DNA of 64,000 bases from Limnanthes douglasii subsp. nivea (GCA_036936605.1 JAUPFV010000001.1:153545187-153609186); one strand, 5' to 3'. Shown: positions 38,741 through 50,185, counted from the stretch's first letter. Notes: generated from the sequence alone by a model not told the origin. Translations and numbers: made by a program.

Positions 38741-38905
38741 CCATACGTTGGCATCGAGACAGTGTTCTTCACCAACAGTAGTGGCGAAGAGGACATTACG
38801 CACACCATCTCTTGGCGTGCCAACCCTTGTCTACGCCACGCATGCGGCGTGTAGACGGTCCGCTATGCCACTAGATGGCGTAGGCAAAGGCATGTACGCC
38901 ATAGC
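38741..38905. repeat. CpG-rich block with repeated GGCGTAG/CTACGCC hairpins
   Basis: In about 165 bp the motifs CTAYGCC, GGCGTAG and TACGCCATAG recur at least six times in both orientations. An example is GTCTACGCC...GGCGTGTAGAC around 38830-38862. It is far richer in GC and CpG than its surroundings. The hAT element at 38906 inserted into its right side; the block resumes at 40537 (CCGACGTAATGAG). Confidence 0.6.
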
Positions 38906-40528
38906 GAATTACGGATCCAGGACTAAAATTTAGGGTACGCCCAAAAATATTATGGAAAACAATTTCAATAAAAGATAAATATCCGTGTATTGCATAATAA
39001 AAATATATAAATATTATAGTTACAACTCAAAATGAAAATATATTATAGTCCAAATTAAATGTATTCTCCTCTTACTCATGCTTTGAAAATCATTTGATAA
39101 TCATCAATTGTAGAAAACACTTCTTTCTCTGCAAATGTCACTAAACAATAATTAAGCCATTAAGTGACCATTCTATTTCTCAACTCATTCTTCACATTTA
39201 TACGAGAAAATACTCGCTCAACATTTGCGGTAGCAACATGTAAGGACAAAGCTAGCTTAAAAAATATGTACACAAATCCATATATCTTGTGTTTTTTTGT
39301 ACGAACAAGAGTCTTACATAGATCTGAGATACTCTTCAAGTTGGAAAAGTTACCATCCATCTTGTCACATGCAACATATGTCTCAAGTTGGCTAGAGAAT
39401 TCCTTATCACTAATATATCCAAAGTCATTTAAGTAGAATCTTGACAACCTCACAAGTGATTTAGTGTCAAAATATTGAAATGAACAACACAATTTGCGGT
39501 CCATAAATTATAAATCAATGAATAAAAATTAAAAGGAGATTAAAAGTCTTGAAATGATGAATAACATCACGTTAGTAAAAAAGTAGCAAATAGTTAATAA
39601 CCACAATTTGTGGTCCATAAATTATAAATCAATGAATAAAAATATAATATATAAAATATTAAAAATTCATCAATACAAAATATGCTAAAGAATAAGCCAT
39701 TTTCAAATACATCAATATAAAATACGGTAAAGAATTAGTAATTCACTTAATTATTTACATATACAAAATACTATTTCTATTGGAATATTCCATACAAAAT
39801 ATTCATTGAGATAAAATGATTAGTAGAATAATTTACAAAAATACATTTTTAAGATATTAATTTGCTTAAAACGATATATACCCATAAAGAAGTACTTGAC
39901 GCTACCATATCTTTTAGTAAAAGAAAAATTAAAATGAAGGAAATATGCAATCAATTATAACAAGCATCTGTAAATCTTGGTGTTCATTAATCATTAACCT
40001 ACAAGGAAATATAAAATTAATTTGGAATGAAGGATTAACAACCAGACATAACATCTATTTTTACTTATAGATATAAAAACTAGGGTTTGAAAATCTCCAT
40101 TTTTTTAATCATTTGTTGAATCGAAGTTGAAGTAAAACCCAATGAAATTTTTTACTACTATGTTGAATGAAAATCAAAGTAAACTCCAATGAAAAATTAA
40201 TTAACTGATTTGACTTACTGTTTTATTTCGATAGTTCTATATTGCTTTTGCTTGAGAGAAGTTGGGAAAGAGACGGCAACGATTATGGGAAAATAGAGTA
40301 ATAATATAAAGTAAAAGAATGTAAAGAATAAATGAAATAAGAAAGTAAAATAAGAAAGTGAAATAAAAGAATCTAAAGAAGAAGTGGAATAAATAAAAAT
40401 ATTTAGGTATCGAGTAGGAATTGAACTCAAGACCTCAAGTATACTACTAGAGAACTTAACGAGTATACTAAAAAAAATGACTTAGGGTTGTCCTGGGCAT
40501 ACCTATCTCCCCCATAAATCCGCCCCTG
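38906..40528. mobile_element. hAT element remnant with 8-bp target duplication
   Basis: Flanked by identical GCCATAGC (38898-38905 and 40529-40536). The right end read inward is CAGGGGCGGAT, a common plant hAT terminus; the left end keeps CGGATCCAGG after six changed bases. Length 1623 bp. It encodes a minus-strand hAT dimerisation domain. The interior is AT-rich with several direct repeats, such as TGGTCCATAAATTATAAATC at 39500 and 39610. Confidence 0.88.
39070..39504 (-). pseudogene. hAT transposase, C-terminal dimerisation domain remnant
   Basis: The minus-strand frame contains FKLALSLHVATANVERVFSR and INVKNELRNRM, the signature of the hAT C-terminal dimerisation region. After a TAA it continues as WLNYCLVTFAEKEVFSTIDD, also typical of the family end. 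Only the C-terminal quarter remains; the RNase H-like catalytic domain is absent. Confidence 0.85.
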
Positions 40529-40775
40529 GCCATAGCCCGACGTAATGAGCTATCTTAATCTGGAATTCCGATCTAATTGATTTGTCTACTTCTTACATAT
40601 TGCAGGAGGTTATCCAATGCAAATTTTTGCTTATTTTGGACTACGCTCATCATTTCAAGACTCACGAAGAGTATAACTTAGATTTGGTGACCGAGTGGGT
40701 TAAAAGTACTATGAATATAACTTAGAATCGATGACCGAAAGAGAATACGCAAAAAAAATTACAATTTGGTTGTTG

Positions 40776-41060
40776 TAATAATAATAATAATAGTGATAAT
40801 ATAACTAATAATAACAATAATAATATTTGTAATAATAATAATATAAAGAAGAATAATTTTTTTTTATATTATTATTAGTTTAAATATTACTAATAATAAT
40901 ATTAGTATTATTATTACTATTACTATTATTATTATTATTATTATTATTAGTAATAGTAATACCAATAATAATAAGAATATTATTACTATAATTTTTGGAA
41001 GATTTTATTACTATTATCATTAATTATGTTAGTAATAGTAATAGTATAAATAATATTTTT
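40776..41060. repeat. Compound (AAT)n/(ATT)n microsatellite region
   Basis: Interrupted AAT repeats, then a run of ATT (about 40910-40955), then mixed AAT/AGT units. Confidence 0.9.
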
Positions 41061-41758
41061 ATAAAAATGTAATATTAATAGAAAGCAAACTTCGATTGTT
41101 CAACAATTTTCGGAATGATACATTTGAGACACAATATAAATAAAAAAAATCACGTAGCAAGGTGAGATTAACAACAACATTATATAGTGCAATATAATTT
41201 TCTAGTCGAAATCGTATATTATGTTATCTTAAATAGGTATGAAGTTCGTAATTTCATCATTTATCTCAGCAACCCTACTCTCGAGATATATTAACATATC
41301 TCCAGTAACGAAACTGTCCTGAACAGGTTCCACTCTCTGCAAGTGCTACTTGCTGAATTTTGTAAGGCAAGTTGGACAAACGCTGCAGTGGTTCAGATTT
41401 CACATGATTGAACTTGTCTTTGACTTTTTAACGACGGCAAGGGGATTTGGAAACTTCAATTGCCATAATCATAAAATATCCTACGAATTACTCGATAACA
41501 AGAAATATTCGTCGTATCATCGGACATTGTTAACTTAACAAACTTCACGACCTGAATCAACCGACGGTCTTCGTTTAAACTAAAGTCCATACCTAACTCC
41601 ATAACCTCAAAATAGAAACACAAATGTGAATGCATACTTGAAAATACTAAAGCTCAATTGGAAAGCTGTTTTTCTAACAGAAATAGCATAAACACATATA
41701 ATCAACACCAACAAACAAGATTAAACCGCTCACGAAATACTTTGGTGACCGGAACGAT

Positions 41759-41844
41759 CCACGATGTACGTATGTCATGGGAGCATAGACGTACGCCAAA
41801 TGGATGGCTTATGACTATTCCCCTATGCCATACATATGACGTGG
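41759..41844. repeat. Imperfect fold-back, arms about 24 nt
   Basis: Left arm 41759-41782 (CCACGATGTACGTATGTCAT + GGGA) pairs imperfectly with right arm 41821-41844 (CCCTATGCCATACATATGAC + GTGG). The outermost CCACG/CGTGG pair is perfect. The loop holds another pair, GTACGCCA/TGGATGGC-like. Confidence 0.5.
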
Positions 41845-42059
41845 TAACCCTTAGTTCCGCCGTTGGTGGGTATAACTAGGGTGTTCTTCGTCAATCACAG
41901 ACGAAGAATACATGCGGCCAGAAACCTACCTACAGTAACACTAATACAACTAAGGAGTCCTAAACTACTAAATACGGCCCGATTCGAAACCCTAAACCAC
42001 ATATTACTAACACTTAGTATACTTAAAGGAGATTCGAAACTCGAAGGATTTCCTGCTGC

Positions 42060-42295
42060 TTGCTTGGGTGACTGTTGCTGGTCAAAGGTTTCGTTGGTGA
42101 AAGACGTTGGTGAGAGACGCTGGGTGAAAAGGGTTGGATGACTGCTCGATCGTTCGTAACCTTACTAAAGTCTTTACAAGTTATACTCGTGGATGACATG
42201 TGACTGCTTGCAAAGATTTGTCGTTCGTGGATATTCTTCAGCTTGGGTGACTGTTGCTGGTCAAAGGTTTCGTGGATATTCTTCAGCTTGCCCCT
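42060..42295 (+). repeat. Short direct duplications near LINE-2 3' end
   Basis: GCTTGGGTGACTGTTGCTGG followed by TCAAAGGTTTCGT occurs at 42061 and 42242; CGTGGATATTCTTCAGCTTG occurs at about 42225 and 42270. Confidence 0.85.
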
Positions 42296-42699
42296 CGTGG
42301 GTTTGGTATGCGTACAGATAAGTTTTATGACTTTGGTTTTAATTATGTTAATTTTAATAAGATTTGTTATTTACTTAAGTTTTTTTTTGGCAAAACAGAA
42401 ATACTATATTACTAAATTGATAGTTTACAAAGAAAGAGGGCTCAAATAGAGACCATTACAAAACTAAGGACTCAAATGCAAAACCAAAAAGACTTAGCCC
42501 TAAATCGAAGTTCTTGAATGAAATCCCTATATCAGAAACAAACCCAATTCAACTCTTCCTTTAACAAACCCTAGCACAGACCACCGATACCATTCGAACC
42601 CCCAAACTGATCAGAATCACCACTGAAAATCATCTTCAAGCCAATCTTTCGAGCCAACTTCAAGAAACGCCAATAAAAAACACACCAGAAACTGAGAGC

Positions 42700-43380
42700 C
42701 TAACCGGGATCAATATACCCAACCCCTAAACTCTCAAGCACGATAATGGAAAGTAAAGGGTTGGGTATATCACGAATCGAGAATGTCTGGTTCTTTCTTT
42801 CAGCAAGGACCCATTTCGTAATCCAGTCCGCCGCCACATTTTCCGATCTGGAAATATGGCTTAAGCGCATCGAAGGAAGAATCAGAGATCTGATGTTATC
42901 ATCATCATTAGGGCTATTCAAATTGTTTACAAGGGACAAGCAGTCGGTTTCAAGGTCTACATTCCTCCAACCTCTCTTGTGGCAGAGGATGAGAGCCTCC
43001 TTCAAAGCGCATCTTTCAGCCTGCAGAGGAGAAATCTTGCCAATCAGGAAGCCTGCACCTTCAATACAGTTCCCCCTCTCATCGCGCACAATGTAGCCAC
43101 CAGAAGCCTCACCGTTAAAGCAGCAAGCACCATCAGAGTTAATCTTAACTCTACCAGCCTCAGGTACTATCCACTTCCTATAAGCAACCTTTCTAGAACA
43201 GATAGACATAGCTCCAATCATTGCGCCTACGTCAGTAGCACAAACCCAATGTTTAGGTTTAAGTTTAGAGTCAATAGCAATAATGAACCTGTTAATCCTA
43301 CTCATAGCATTACAGAAATTGTCCACTGGTTTATCAAACTTACAGTGGTTTCTGTTAAACCAGATTGTCCAAACAATCAA
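42700..43380 (-). pseudogene. LINE-2 ORF2, C-terminal RNase H (RVT_3)
   Basis: A 226-codon frame with RNase H acidic residues in KINSDGACCF (Asp), SPLQAERCAL (Glu) and DLETDCLSL (Asp), and the ending HISRSENVAADWITKW shared with LINE-1. An RNase H after zf-RVT is a feature of one branch of plant L1 elements. The domain is whole, but it is separated from the upstream RT by frame breaks at 43381 and 43574. Confidence 0.9.
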
Positions 43381-45413
43381 TTAAGGGACAATGTGGGTAA
43401 CATGAAAGTTAATGTAAGTATGCTTAAACCAAGTAAAAAACATATGACGAATGCTCATAAAGCGCTTAACAGGAACACTGAACATAAGACCATAATAATT
43501 CCATAATGACCAAGCAAAACTGCAATTGATGAAAAGATGAGTGATGTCTTCACAATTGCAGCAAAACTGGCACTTAGAAACTAGGGAAAAAATGCTTTTT
43601 GGAGAGAACACAGTCAGTAGGAACAAAGTTGTTTAGTATCCTCCAGCTAAGAAAAGAAAATTTTGAAGGAATAAAGCTGTGCCAAACTTTTTTGAAAAAG
43701 AATGATTTGTTGTTTTTCAGTCTGATGTTTTCCCAAGTAATTTTAGTGTCAATTTTTTTGTCTTTTGAAAGGTTCCACTCAATAGAATCCTCCTGCTCAT
43801 GATGGATATTAATGCATCTTATTTGCTGATATCTTTCATGGGAAAGAAAGGAAGCAAGAGTGGAATCCCAACAACCATTTTTCCAAGAAGTCTTTATTTT
43901 TGCTGGAAGATACCATAAATTTTGCTCAGAAATAATAGGACTCATGTTATGCCATAAATCTCTCCAAAAATCAATGTCCCCACACCCAACCTTCCAGTGA
44001 ACATACTGATCAGCAATTTCTTGAACAGAACAAAGCCTCTTCCACACCATAGTGTCAGTAACCCTACAGTTAGCAGAAATAGGGTGCTTGTTCTTACAAT
44101 AAGTACTAGAAATGAGGTCAGACCAGAGGGACTTTCCCTTTCTAAATAAAAACCACAATTTATAGGAGAAGGTGAGTTGAATATCAGACAACAACTTGAT
44201 ATTCAATCCACCTTCATCAAATGGCTTACACAGGTTAGCCCAACTAGCCCAATGAATAGCATGCTCATTGTACTTAGGTCTCCACAGAAACTTATTGAAA
44301 CAAAGCTCTAACTTACTCATAATGTTTCTAGGGATTAAGCTGTTTTGCATCCAAAAGTATATAATGGGATAAAGAACATGTCTTATAAGTGACAGTCTGC
44401 CACTATAAGACAGGTTTCTTAAATCCCACTCATTAATTTTATTATAAATTTTAGATAACAGAGGAGTATAGTGCATCCCTTTATTGTTTGCTGCAATTGT
44501 GACCCCAAGTAATTGAAAGGAGCCTGCTCAATCAGAAATCCCAAGGTGGAGTTAATCCTAGCAGCATGAGTCCTAGAATTTTAGCAGAGGTAAAAATCTT
44601 AGTCTTGTCTCTGTTAATAAGATGTCCTCATTCATTCTGATAATTGTCAAGCAGGTGGCTCAACTTTTTGATTGAGGAGGAGGCACTGTTGGAGAAGATG
44701 ACTACATCATCTGCAAAGGCTAAACAAGGTAAGATGTAGCCAGATTTAAGATAGAACTGCATGTCATTATTAGTCGCATAGAGGTTATTCAAGCCTCTCA
44801 AAAGGGCTTCCTCAGCAAGTATAAAAAGGCAAGGAGATAATGGATCTCCTTGTCTTAAACCTGTCTTTTGAGGGAAGTAGCCAGAACAGGAACCATTTAT
44901 AAGAACATAAACCATAACCTTAGAGATAAAACTATAAACAAGAGAGATAATATTATCAGAGAACCCAAAGCATTTCAAAGTTTTAACAACAAATGAATGA
45001 GACATCCTATCGAAAGCCTTAGTCATGTCAAGTTGCAAAATAATATTGTCTTTAGATGGCTTTCTACTTATGTTATGAAGCATCTCCTTTGCAATTAAAA
45101 TGTTGTCATGAATTAGTCTCTCTTTTACAAAAGCACTCTGCCCTCTAGATACAATTCTAGGCAGAATAGAAGATATTCTCTTATTAATGAGGGCAGAGAA
45201 CAATCTATTCATTATGGTACACATATTTAATGGCCTGTAATTATTCCAGGTAATAGGGTTGGCAACTTTAGGCACAAGCACAATCCCAGTGGCAAACACA
45301 CCTCTAGGGATATCTCTACCATCAAGGTAAGCATTTAAAGCTTTGCATAAATCATGGCATATAATATTCCAACAATACTTAAGGAAGAATGAGTTAAAAC
45401 CATCAGTGCCAGG
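43381..45413 (-). pseudogene. LINE-2 ORF2, reverse transcriptase (after MITE) and zf-RVT
   Basis: It resumes right after the MITE as PGTDGFNSFFLKYCWNII, then GQSAFVKERLIHDNILIAKE, LQLDMTKAFDRMSHSF, GLRQGDPLSPCLFILAEEAL and CLAFADDVVIF (active site). A stop and frame changes lie at 44628-44480. Next comes HYTPLLSKIYNKINEWDLRN and the zf-RVT region (WNLSKDKKIDTKITWENIRL), ending at 43574, then CQFCCNCEDITHLFINCSFA in another frame. All RT motif residues are conserved. Confidence 0.9.
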
Positions 45414-46203
45414 TAGGGCTGTCAAACGGATATTTCGGATACGAATCTGTCTATATCCGAATCCGAATCCGAAATCCAAAATCACTATTCGAATCCGAAT
45501 TCGAATCCGAATTTGTTTTAAAATTAATATCAGAATCCGTATCCGACGGAGATTATCCGAATACGGATAATATCCGAATCCGAATATCCACTAAAGTTTT
45601 TCACTAATTACATTATTGGTTAGGCTACCTTTATAGAAGCCTTAGTAGAAATTCATATTCCCATTTTAGATGTGGGGTAAGGTTAAAAAAATATACTTAT
45701 TTTGAAAAGCCACCATGTCTTTTATCGAAAGTTTGGTAACAATTCTTTTCCACATTTTAGATGTGGGATAAGAGTCATAAGACTAAAAAAGATATACTTG
45801 TTAAGAAAAGCTACCATGTCTTTTATAAACAGTTTGGTAACGATTCTTTTTCCAACTTTAGATGTGGGATAAGTTATAATTTTTAAAGAAGCAATCTTCT
45901 ATATTTATAGACAACTTTTTTAATATTTTGTTTTGCTTTTTACGATGTGGGATAGCTAAAAAATATGTTTAAAAAAATTTATATATATTTATTTATTTAT
46001 TTATTTATACAATTTTGGATATCGAATATTTCGAATACGGATATGCCTATATCCATATCCGCTATTTTCGGATACGAATTCGGATACGAATATTATCCGT
46101 TTTCTTTCGAATACGGATATTATCCGTTTTTTTCGGATTCGATATCGAATATTTCGGTCGGATATCAGATTTTTCGGATTTTTTTGACAGCCCTAGTGCC
46201 AGG
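45406..46203. mobile_element. hAT MITE inserted in LINE-2 RT, 8-bp target duplication
   Basis: The element is 45414-46195 (782 bp). Inverted ends TAGGGCTGTCAAA and, from the right, TAGGGCTGTCAAA match for at least 13 bases. The host octamer GTGCCAGG is duplicated at 45406-45413 and 46196-46203. Subterminal regions are dense in CGAATCCGAA/TTCGGATA repeats. No transposase, so it is non-autonomous. It splits the LINE RT between SAPGT and DGFNSF. Confidence 0.95.
45655..45960. repeat. Degenerate tandem repeat inside the hAT MITE
   Basis: About four units of 82-101 bp, each with TTTTAGATGTGGGATAAG or a close variant (45664, 45755, about 45856, about 45938) and CCATGTCTTTTAT...GTTTGGTAAC. Confidence 0.75.
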
Positions 46204-47553
46204 GGCACTGTCCCTCTTCATTTCATCAATAACAGATTTAACCTCCTCCATAGAAGTAGCTTTCATAATTTCTTGATTATCCCTGTCCAAAACAAGTCTA
46301 GGAATATTGTTAAGAATAGACTCACTAGAACTAACATCATTACTATTGGCAGGATCACTAGAAAGCAACATCTTAAAGTGAGACACAACAGAAGAAGCAA
46401 TGTCCCCCTGATCAGTAAGCCATCTATCCTTATCTTTAATACCAGTAATATGGTTTCTTTTTCTTTTCTTGGCTACATAATTATGATAAAGCTTAGTCCT
46501 CCCATCACAATCATTTAGCCAAGAATTGAAACACTTCTGCTTCCAATAGCATTCTTCATCTTTTAGAGCAAGAATGAGAATGCTATTGGCCTTAGAAAGC
46601 TGAGATTTAGAAATATTGTTATTAATATTCTGATGAATCAACTCACACTTCTCAACCTCAATGATAGCATCTTTTACTTTACTAAAAATGTTTCTAAAAG
46701 TCATAAAATTCCAGTTTTTTAAATGCTTTTTCAACCTTTTAAGCTTGTACCAAAAAATAGTACTATCATCACCATTACAATGCTTGGACCAGCACTGACT
46801 TACACAATTCATGAAATCAGGGTGATTGGCCCAAACATTGATAAATTTAAAAGAACTTTTGTTATAGTGATTATTGATATTGGAAACATTACTGATAGAA
46901 ATTAGAAGAGGGGCATGGTCAGAACAAGTTCTGACCATGTTACAAACCTGGATAGCCAAATTATTAAGCAACTTTTGATTTACCAACACCCAGTCTAACC
47001 TCTTCCAAACATTGCTATTACTCCAGGTATAACGGGATCCAGTATGACCCGGCACCTCCAGATTACTGTGTCTAATAAACTCATTGAATTCCTCAACACC
47101 AGTACCATCAAAGCTCATGCAATTCAACTGATCATCAGGGCATCTAGTAGAGTTGAAGTCCCCAGCAATAAGCCAAGGCTTCAAATCACAGGTAAGTTGA
47201 CCTAACTGACACCATAGATCCCTCCTCTAAATTCTCTGATTCTTAGCATAAACTGAAGTAAAGTAACAACTGACAGAAGCATAAGTAATATCAAGATGCA
47301 TAAACTGATCATGATCACAAATGATAGACACACTAATATCATTAGACCAAAAAAACCAAATTTTATTAGAAGAGTTAGCCAAATAGTTATCAAAACCAAC
47401 CCTCCTAGCTATAGATTCAATCTTATCAAGTCTGGTCATAGGATCTTGAATTGTGATAAACTTTACATTATCATTTTTAATAATGAACTTAAGCCTAGCA
47501 ATAGTAGGTTTATTGTGAATTCCACGGGCATTCCAACTGATAATTCTAAACAT
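46196..47553 (-). pseudogene. LINE-2 ORF2, endonuclease and linker up to the MITE
   Basis: ORF2 starts at 47553 (IISWNARGIHNKPTIARLKF), overlapping the ORF1 stop by 8 nt. Motifs: SWNARG, IQDPM (catalytic Glu replaced by Asp; LINE-1 and LINE-3 keep Glu), AGDFNS, GSRYTWSNSN, CSDHAPLL. A frameshift near 47220 splits the domain. The linker runs to DEMKRDSAPGT at the MITE edge. Confidence 0.9.
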
Positions 47554-48835
47554 TATCAGAGACAGACCTAATGTGACCTTTTTCTCTCTTTCTTAGAGAG
47601 TTTATTGATAATCTTTTAGAATTTTTGTTAGCAGATTTTATTTTGTCAGAGATAACAGATTCAAACCCTTGTTCTTGTTCATTGCAGTTATTCCTTGGGG
47701 AAGGGTTATAACTTCCAGTGTTCTCTCCACAGGGAGACTCCTGAAGATTATCCTTTCCCAAAGAGTTTTCATCCTCTTCAAGACTCTGAAGAGCACTAAT
47801 AAGGACCAGGTCATTATCAGCAGCTTTCTTCTCCTTCACCGGACTGGCCACACTAGTTGAAGGGCAAGAGACAGAAGACTTATCTTTAGCTGTTATTATA
47901 GATTTAAGATTGCGTCTGTAAACTTGTGTAAAAGTCTGAATCTTAGCAGCTTTAGGAACTTGTACAGATGATATCTTTTCTTGTAAAGACTCAGTTTGAT
48001 CAACCTTATTATCATTAATATCAGAACATTTTTTTTCATTCTTGGAACCCATTTCAAGGTTCTTTTTGCAATTCTCAACACCGTGCCCCAAATGATGACA
48101 GGCCATACAATAACATGGTGCATTCTTGTAACTTACACCCAACCAGCATCCATCAAACTCGCCAAAGCCCACCCAAAGTTTCCTCTTAAGCATCCTTGAA
48201 ACATCGATTTCCACCAATGCAAAGCAAGCATTGACTTTAGCTCGATTAATCTCTGGAACCACCACCTTGTGCACGAAACCAAGAGAAGAGACCACCTCGT
48301 GTATAACATTTCTGTTATACATGAACTCAGGCACCTTTTCAATCCTAACCAAAAGCAAAGCCACTGGAGACTCGTAGTTTCTGCTACTATGAGGACACCA
48401 CTTTATAACTCTCATGACTTTATCTTCCACTTTCCAAAAGCGCCTCTCCCATAATCTATCAGCATCCTCCAAAACAGAAAACTCCACCAAGATTTGTCTT
48501 GAATCAATAGATTCATAGTTGAACATGCCCTTAAATTTGAATGAATCAAGAAACTGTTGAAAAGCCAGCCTCTTAGGGATACCCTCATTGAATTTAACAA
48601 TGAGAGTAGTTCTTGATTGTGACAGAAGGTCTGTCTTAGTTTTCATATCAAATTGGATTACATTGTGATCCTCACAAACCAACACTTTTTCAGAGCGAAA
48701 CACATCCGCCTCCATCCTATTCTTCAAAGCATCCATGTATAGCCTACCCGATAACATTCCATTTGAACTGACAACGGGCGTAACCTTGTTGTTTAATGGG
48801 GGATACTCGCAAGCATCATTAGAGTTATTAGCCAT
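47546..48835 (-). CDS. LINE-2 ORF1, DUF4283 and CCHC zinc knuckle, 429 aa, intact
   Basis: Nucleic-acid-binding protein of plant L1 elements, expected to coat element RNA in the RNP. Residues 68-230 match the DUF4283 region (RTTLIVKFNEGIPKRLAFQQ ... PEFMYNRNVI ... EIDVSRMLKRKLWVGFG). The zinc knuckle at 243-256 is CMACHHLGHGVENC (C-X2-C-X4-H-X4-C). The C-terminal third is Ser/Asn/Lys-rich and ends KRLSINSLRKREKG. Start chosen at the first Met after the 170-nt 5' UTR. There are no frame breaks, unlike ORF2. Expression is not shown. Confidence 0.88.
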   Translation of the reverse strand: MANNSNDACEYPPLNNKVTPVVSSNGMLSGRLYMDALKNRMEADVFRSEKVLVCEDHNVIQFDMKTKTDLLSQSRTTLIVKFNEGIPKRLAFQQFLDSFKFKGMFNYESIDSRQILVEFSVLEDADRLWERRFWKVEDKVMRVIKWCPHSSRNYESPVALLLVRIEKVPEFMYNRNVIHEVVSSLGFVHKVVVPEINRAKVNACFALVEIDVSRMLKRKLWVGFGEFDGCWLGVSYKNAPCYCMACHHLGHGVENCKKNLEMGSKNEKKCSDINDNKVDQTESLQEKISSVQVPKAAKIQTFTQVYRRNLKSIITAKDKSSVSCPSTSVASPVKEKKAADNDLVLISALQSLEEDENSLGKDNLQESPCGENTGSYNPSPRNNCNEQEQGFESVISDKIKSANKNSKRLSINSLRKREKGHIRSVSDNV

Positions 48836-49005
48836 AACTCAGCCTAAATCTCACCAATCAGCCGGCAATGGCCAGCAATGGCCTTGCCAAATGAAAAAAC
48901 AGCCCAGTAGCAAGGCCAAAAGGAAGAAGAAACTTAAAGATGGAGGGGATTTCTTGAAGGGCAAGAAATCAAAAACCTATCTTGGAGCTTTCTTGAGAGT
49001 TCTTC
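48836..49005 (-). other. LINE-2 5' UTR
   Basis: 170 nt from the target duplication to the ORF1 ATG. It likely carries an internal promoter, as L1 elements do, but no motif is recognised. Confidence 0.6.
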
Positions 49006-49020
49006 TGTTATTTACTTAAG

Positions 49021-49649
49021 TTCAAATTTAGATTTCAATAAAAAAAATCTTAATTAGGTTTCAATTGAAGCAAACTTTTAGTTTAGTATTAATTTAGTTT
49101 TAGTTTAGTATTAATTATTAATTTAGATTTTCAATTTAAATTTAAGTGTGGTAATCTTAGTTTAGTTTTTAAAAAGAAGGGAGAGAAAATATCATATATA
49201 TTTTTTTCGAAATTATGATAACTTTATGCAATAATTTCATTTATGTTAAAGATTTCGTGAAAGGCAAAATCGTCAAAATATTTAACTTCAGAGAGAAATT
49301 TGTAAATTCCAAAACAAACGATTTCACGAAGAGTAAAAGTTGTTTTTTAGTAACTCCCGTAACGGAAACCACTCACAACAAACTATTACCAGAATATAGG
49401 TGTTTTTATTAAGATAATTTACTAATAATAGTTAAATATAAGATTTATTTATTAAAAATTAAAGATTTGATAAAATACTTAGTTGATAAATGAATATTTA
49501 TAAATAATTATTTAATAGTTCAAAGTATTATTTGACATTTTTTTAAAAACTATATTCTCAAATCATAATTCAATTTTTTTAAATATATTTGTTTTGTTTG
49601 TAAGATTTATGAAATAATATTTTGTGATTTTTTCTCAATATATATTTTT
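49021..49649. other. AT-rich intergenic DNA
   Basis: No gene. Low-complexity TTTAGTTTAG-type sequence near 49075-49180. Confidence 0.5.
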
Positions 49650-50185
49650 AGTTGCGTAATTATCTATATTTGGGTTGTGAAATAAGTGCGGAAAAAGAAA
49701 TTGTTTTCCATTTCAGAATTACGTGTAATTTGGTTGCTAAATAACAATTGTGTTCGAGTTGCGAAATTAGATGTAGTTTTGTTGTTAAAAATTAATTGTG
49801 TTCCACTTGCAGAATTATATACAAATGCGTTAGTAAAATAAGAAAAAAAAAGTAGTTGCAGAATAATGACTTTGGTTGCTAAATAAGTCTGATTGGGTAA
49901 AAAAAACAAAATACAACGTGTTTTGTGAAAATACGTGTTAATTGAGCGTTGAACAACTAATGTTTTGCATTTGCAAATTATGTACATTTTTTGTGTTGAA
50001 AAAACTTTTAATTTTTTTGGACTGTTTCCAGTTGTGAAAATACATGCAATTTGGTTATGAAATTAGTCTAGAAAAAGTAACTATGTTCTAGTTGCAAAAT
50101 TACGTGTAATGTGACTCCTAAAAAGAAAATATGTTATACTTAGCAGAATTACATACAACTTGGTTGCAAAAATAAGAAATAAAAA
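49650..50185. repeat. Degenerate ~50-bp tandem repeat, block 2
   Basis: About nine degenerate units built on TGTTCNAGTTGCNAAATTAC plus GTGTAATTTGGTTGCNAAA, at 49651, 49705, 49757, 49806, 49850, 49966, 50030, 50090 and 50140. Related to the block at 32630-32838. Confidence 0.75.

Larger units (their letters stand above)
40537..42364. other. Intergenic DNA between hAT remnant and LINE-2
   Basis: No gene recognised. Contains a compound trinucleotide microsatellite, a fold-back at 41759-41844 and short direct duplications at 42060-42290, each listed separately. Confidence 0.6.
42365..49020 (-). mobile_element. Full-length L1-type LINE (LINE-2) with 15-bp target duplication
   Basis: The element body is 42380-49005 on the minus strand. 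TGTTATTTACTTAAG flanks both ends perfectly (42365-42379 and 49006-49020), and a 9-base poly-A tail (T on the plus strand, 42380-42388) marks the 3' end. Order on the minus strand: 5' UTR, ORF1, ORF2 (endonuclease, RT, zf-RVT, RNase H), 3' UTR. It is about 6.6 kb including a 782-bp hAT MITE at 45414-46195. ORF1 is open; ORF2 is broken by the MITE and several frameshifts. Confidence 0.95.

Noticed and set aside
40400..40450. B-box-like sequence near the hAT right end
   Set aside because: Part of the hAT element; no tRNA structure around it.
40776..41060. Regular short repeats considered as a CRISPR-like array
   Set aside because: They are simple AAT/ATT microsatellite units with no spacers, in plant nuclear DNA.
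42979..43506. 175-codon plus-strand frame opposite LINE-2 RNase H
   Set aside because: It is the complement of a conserved RNase H coding region on the minus strand.
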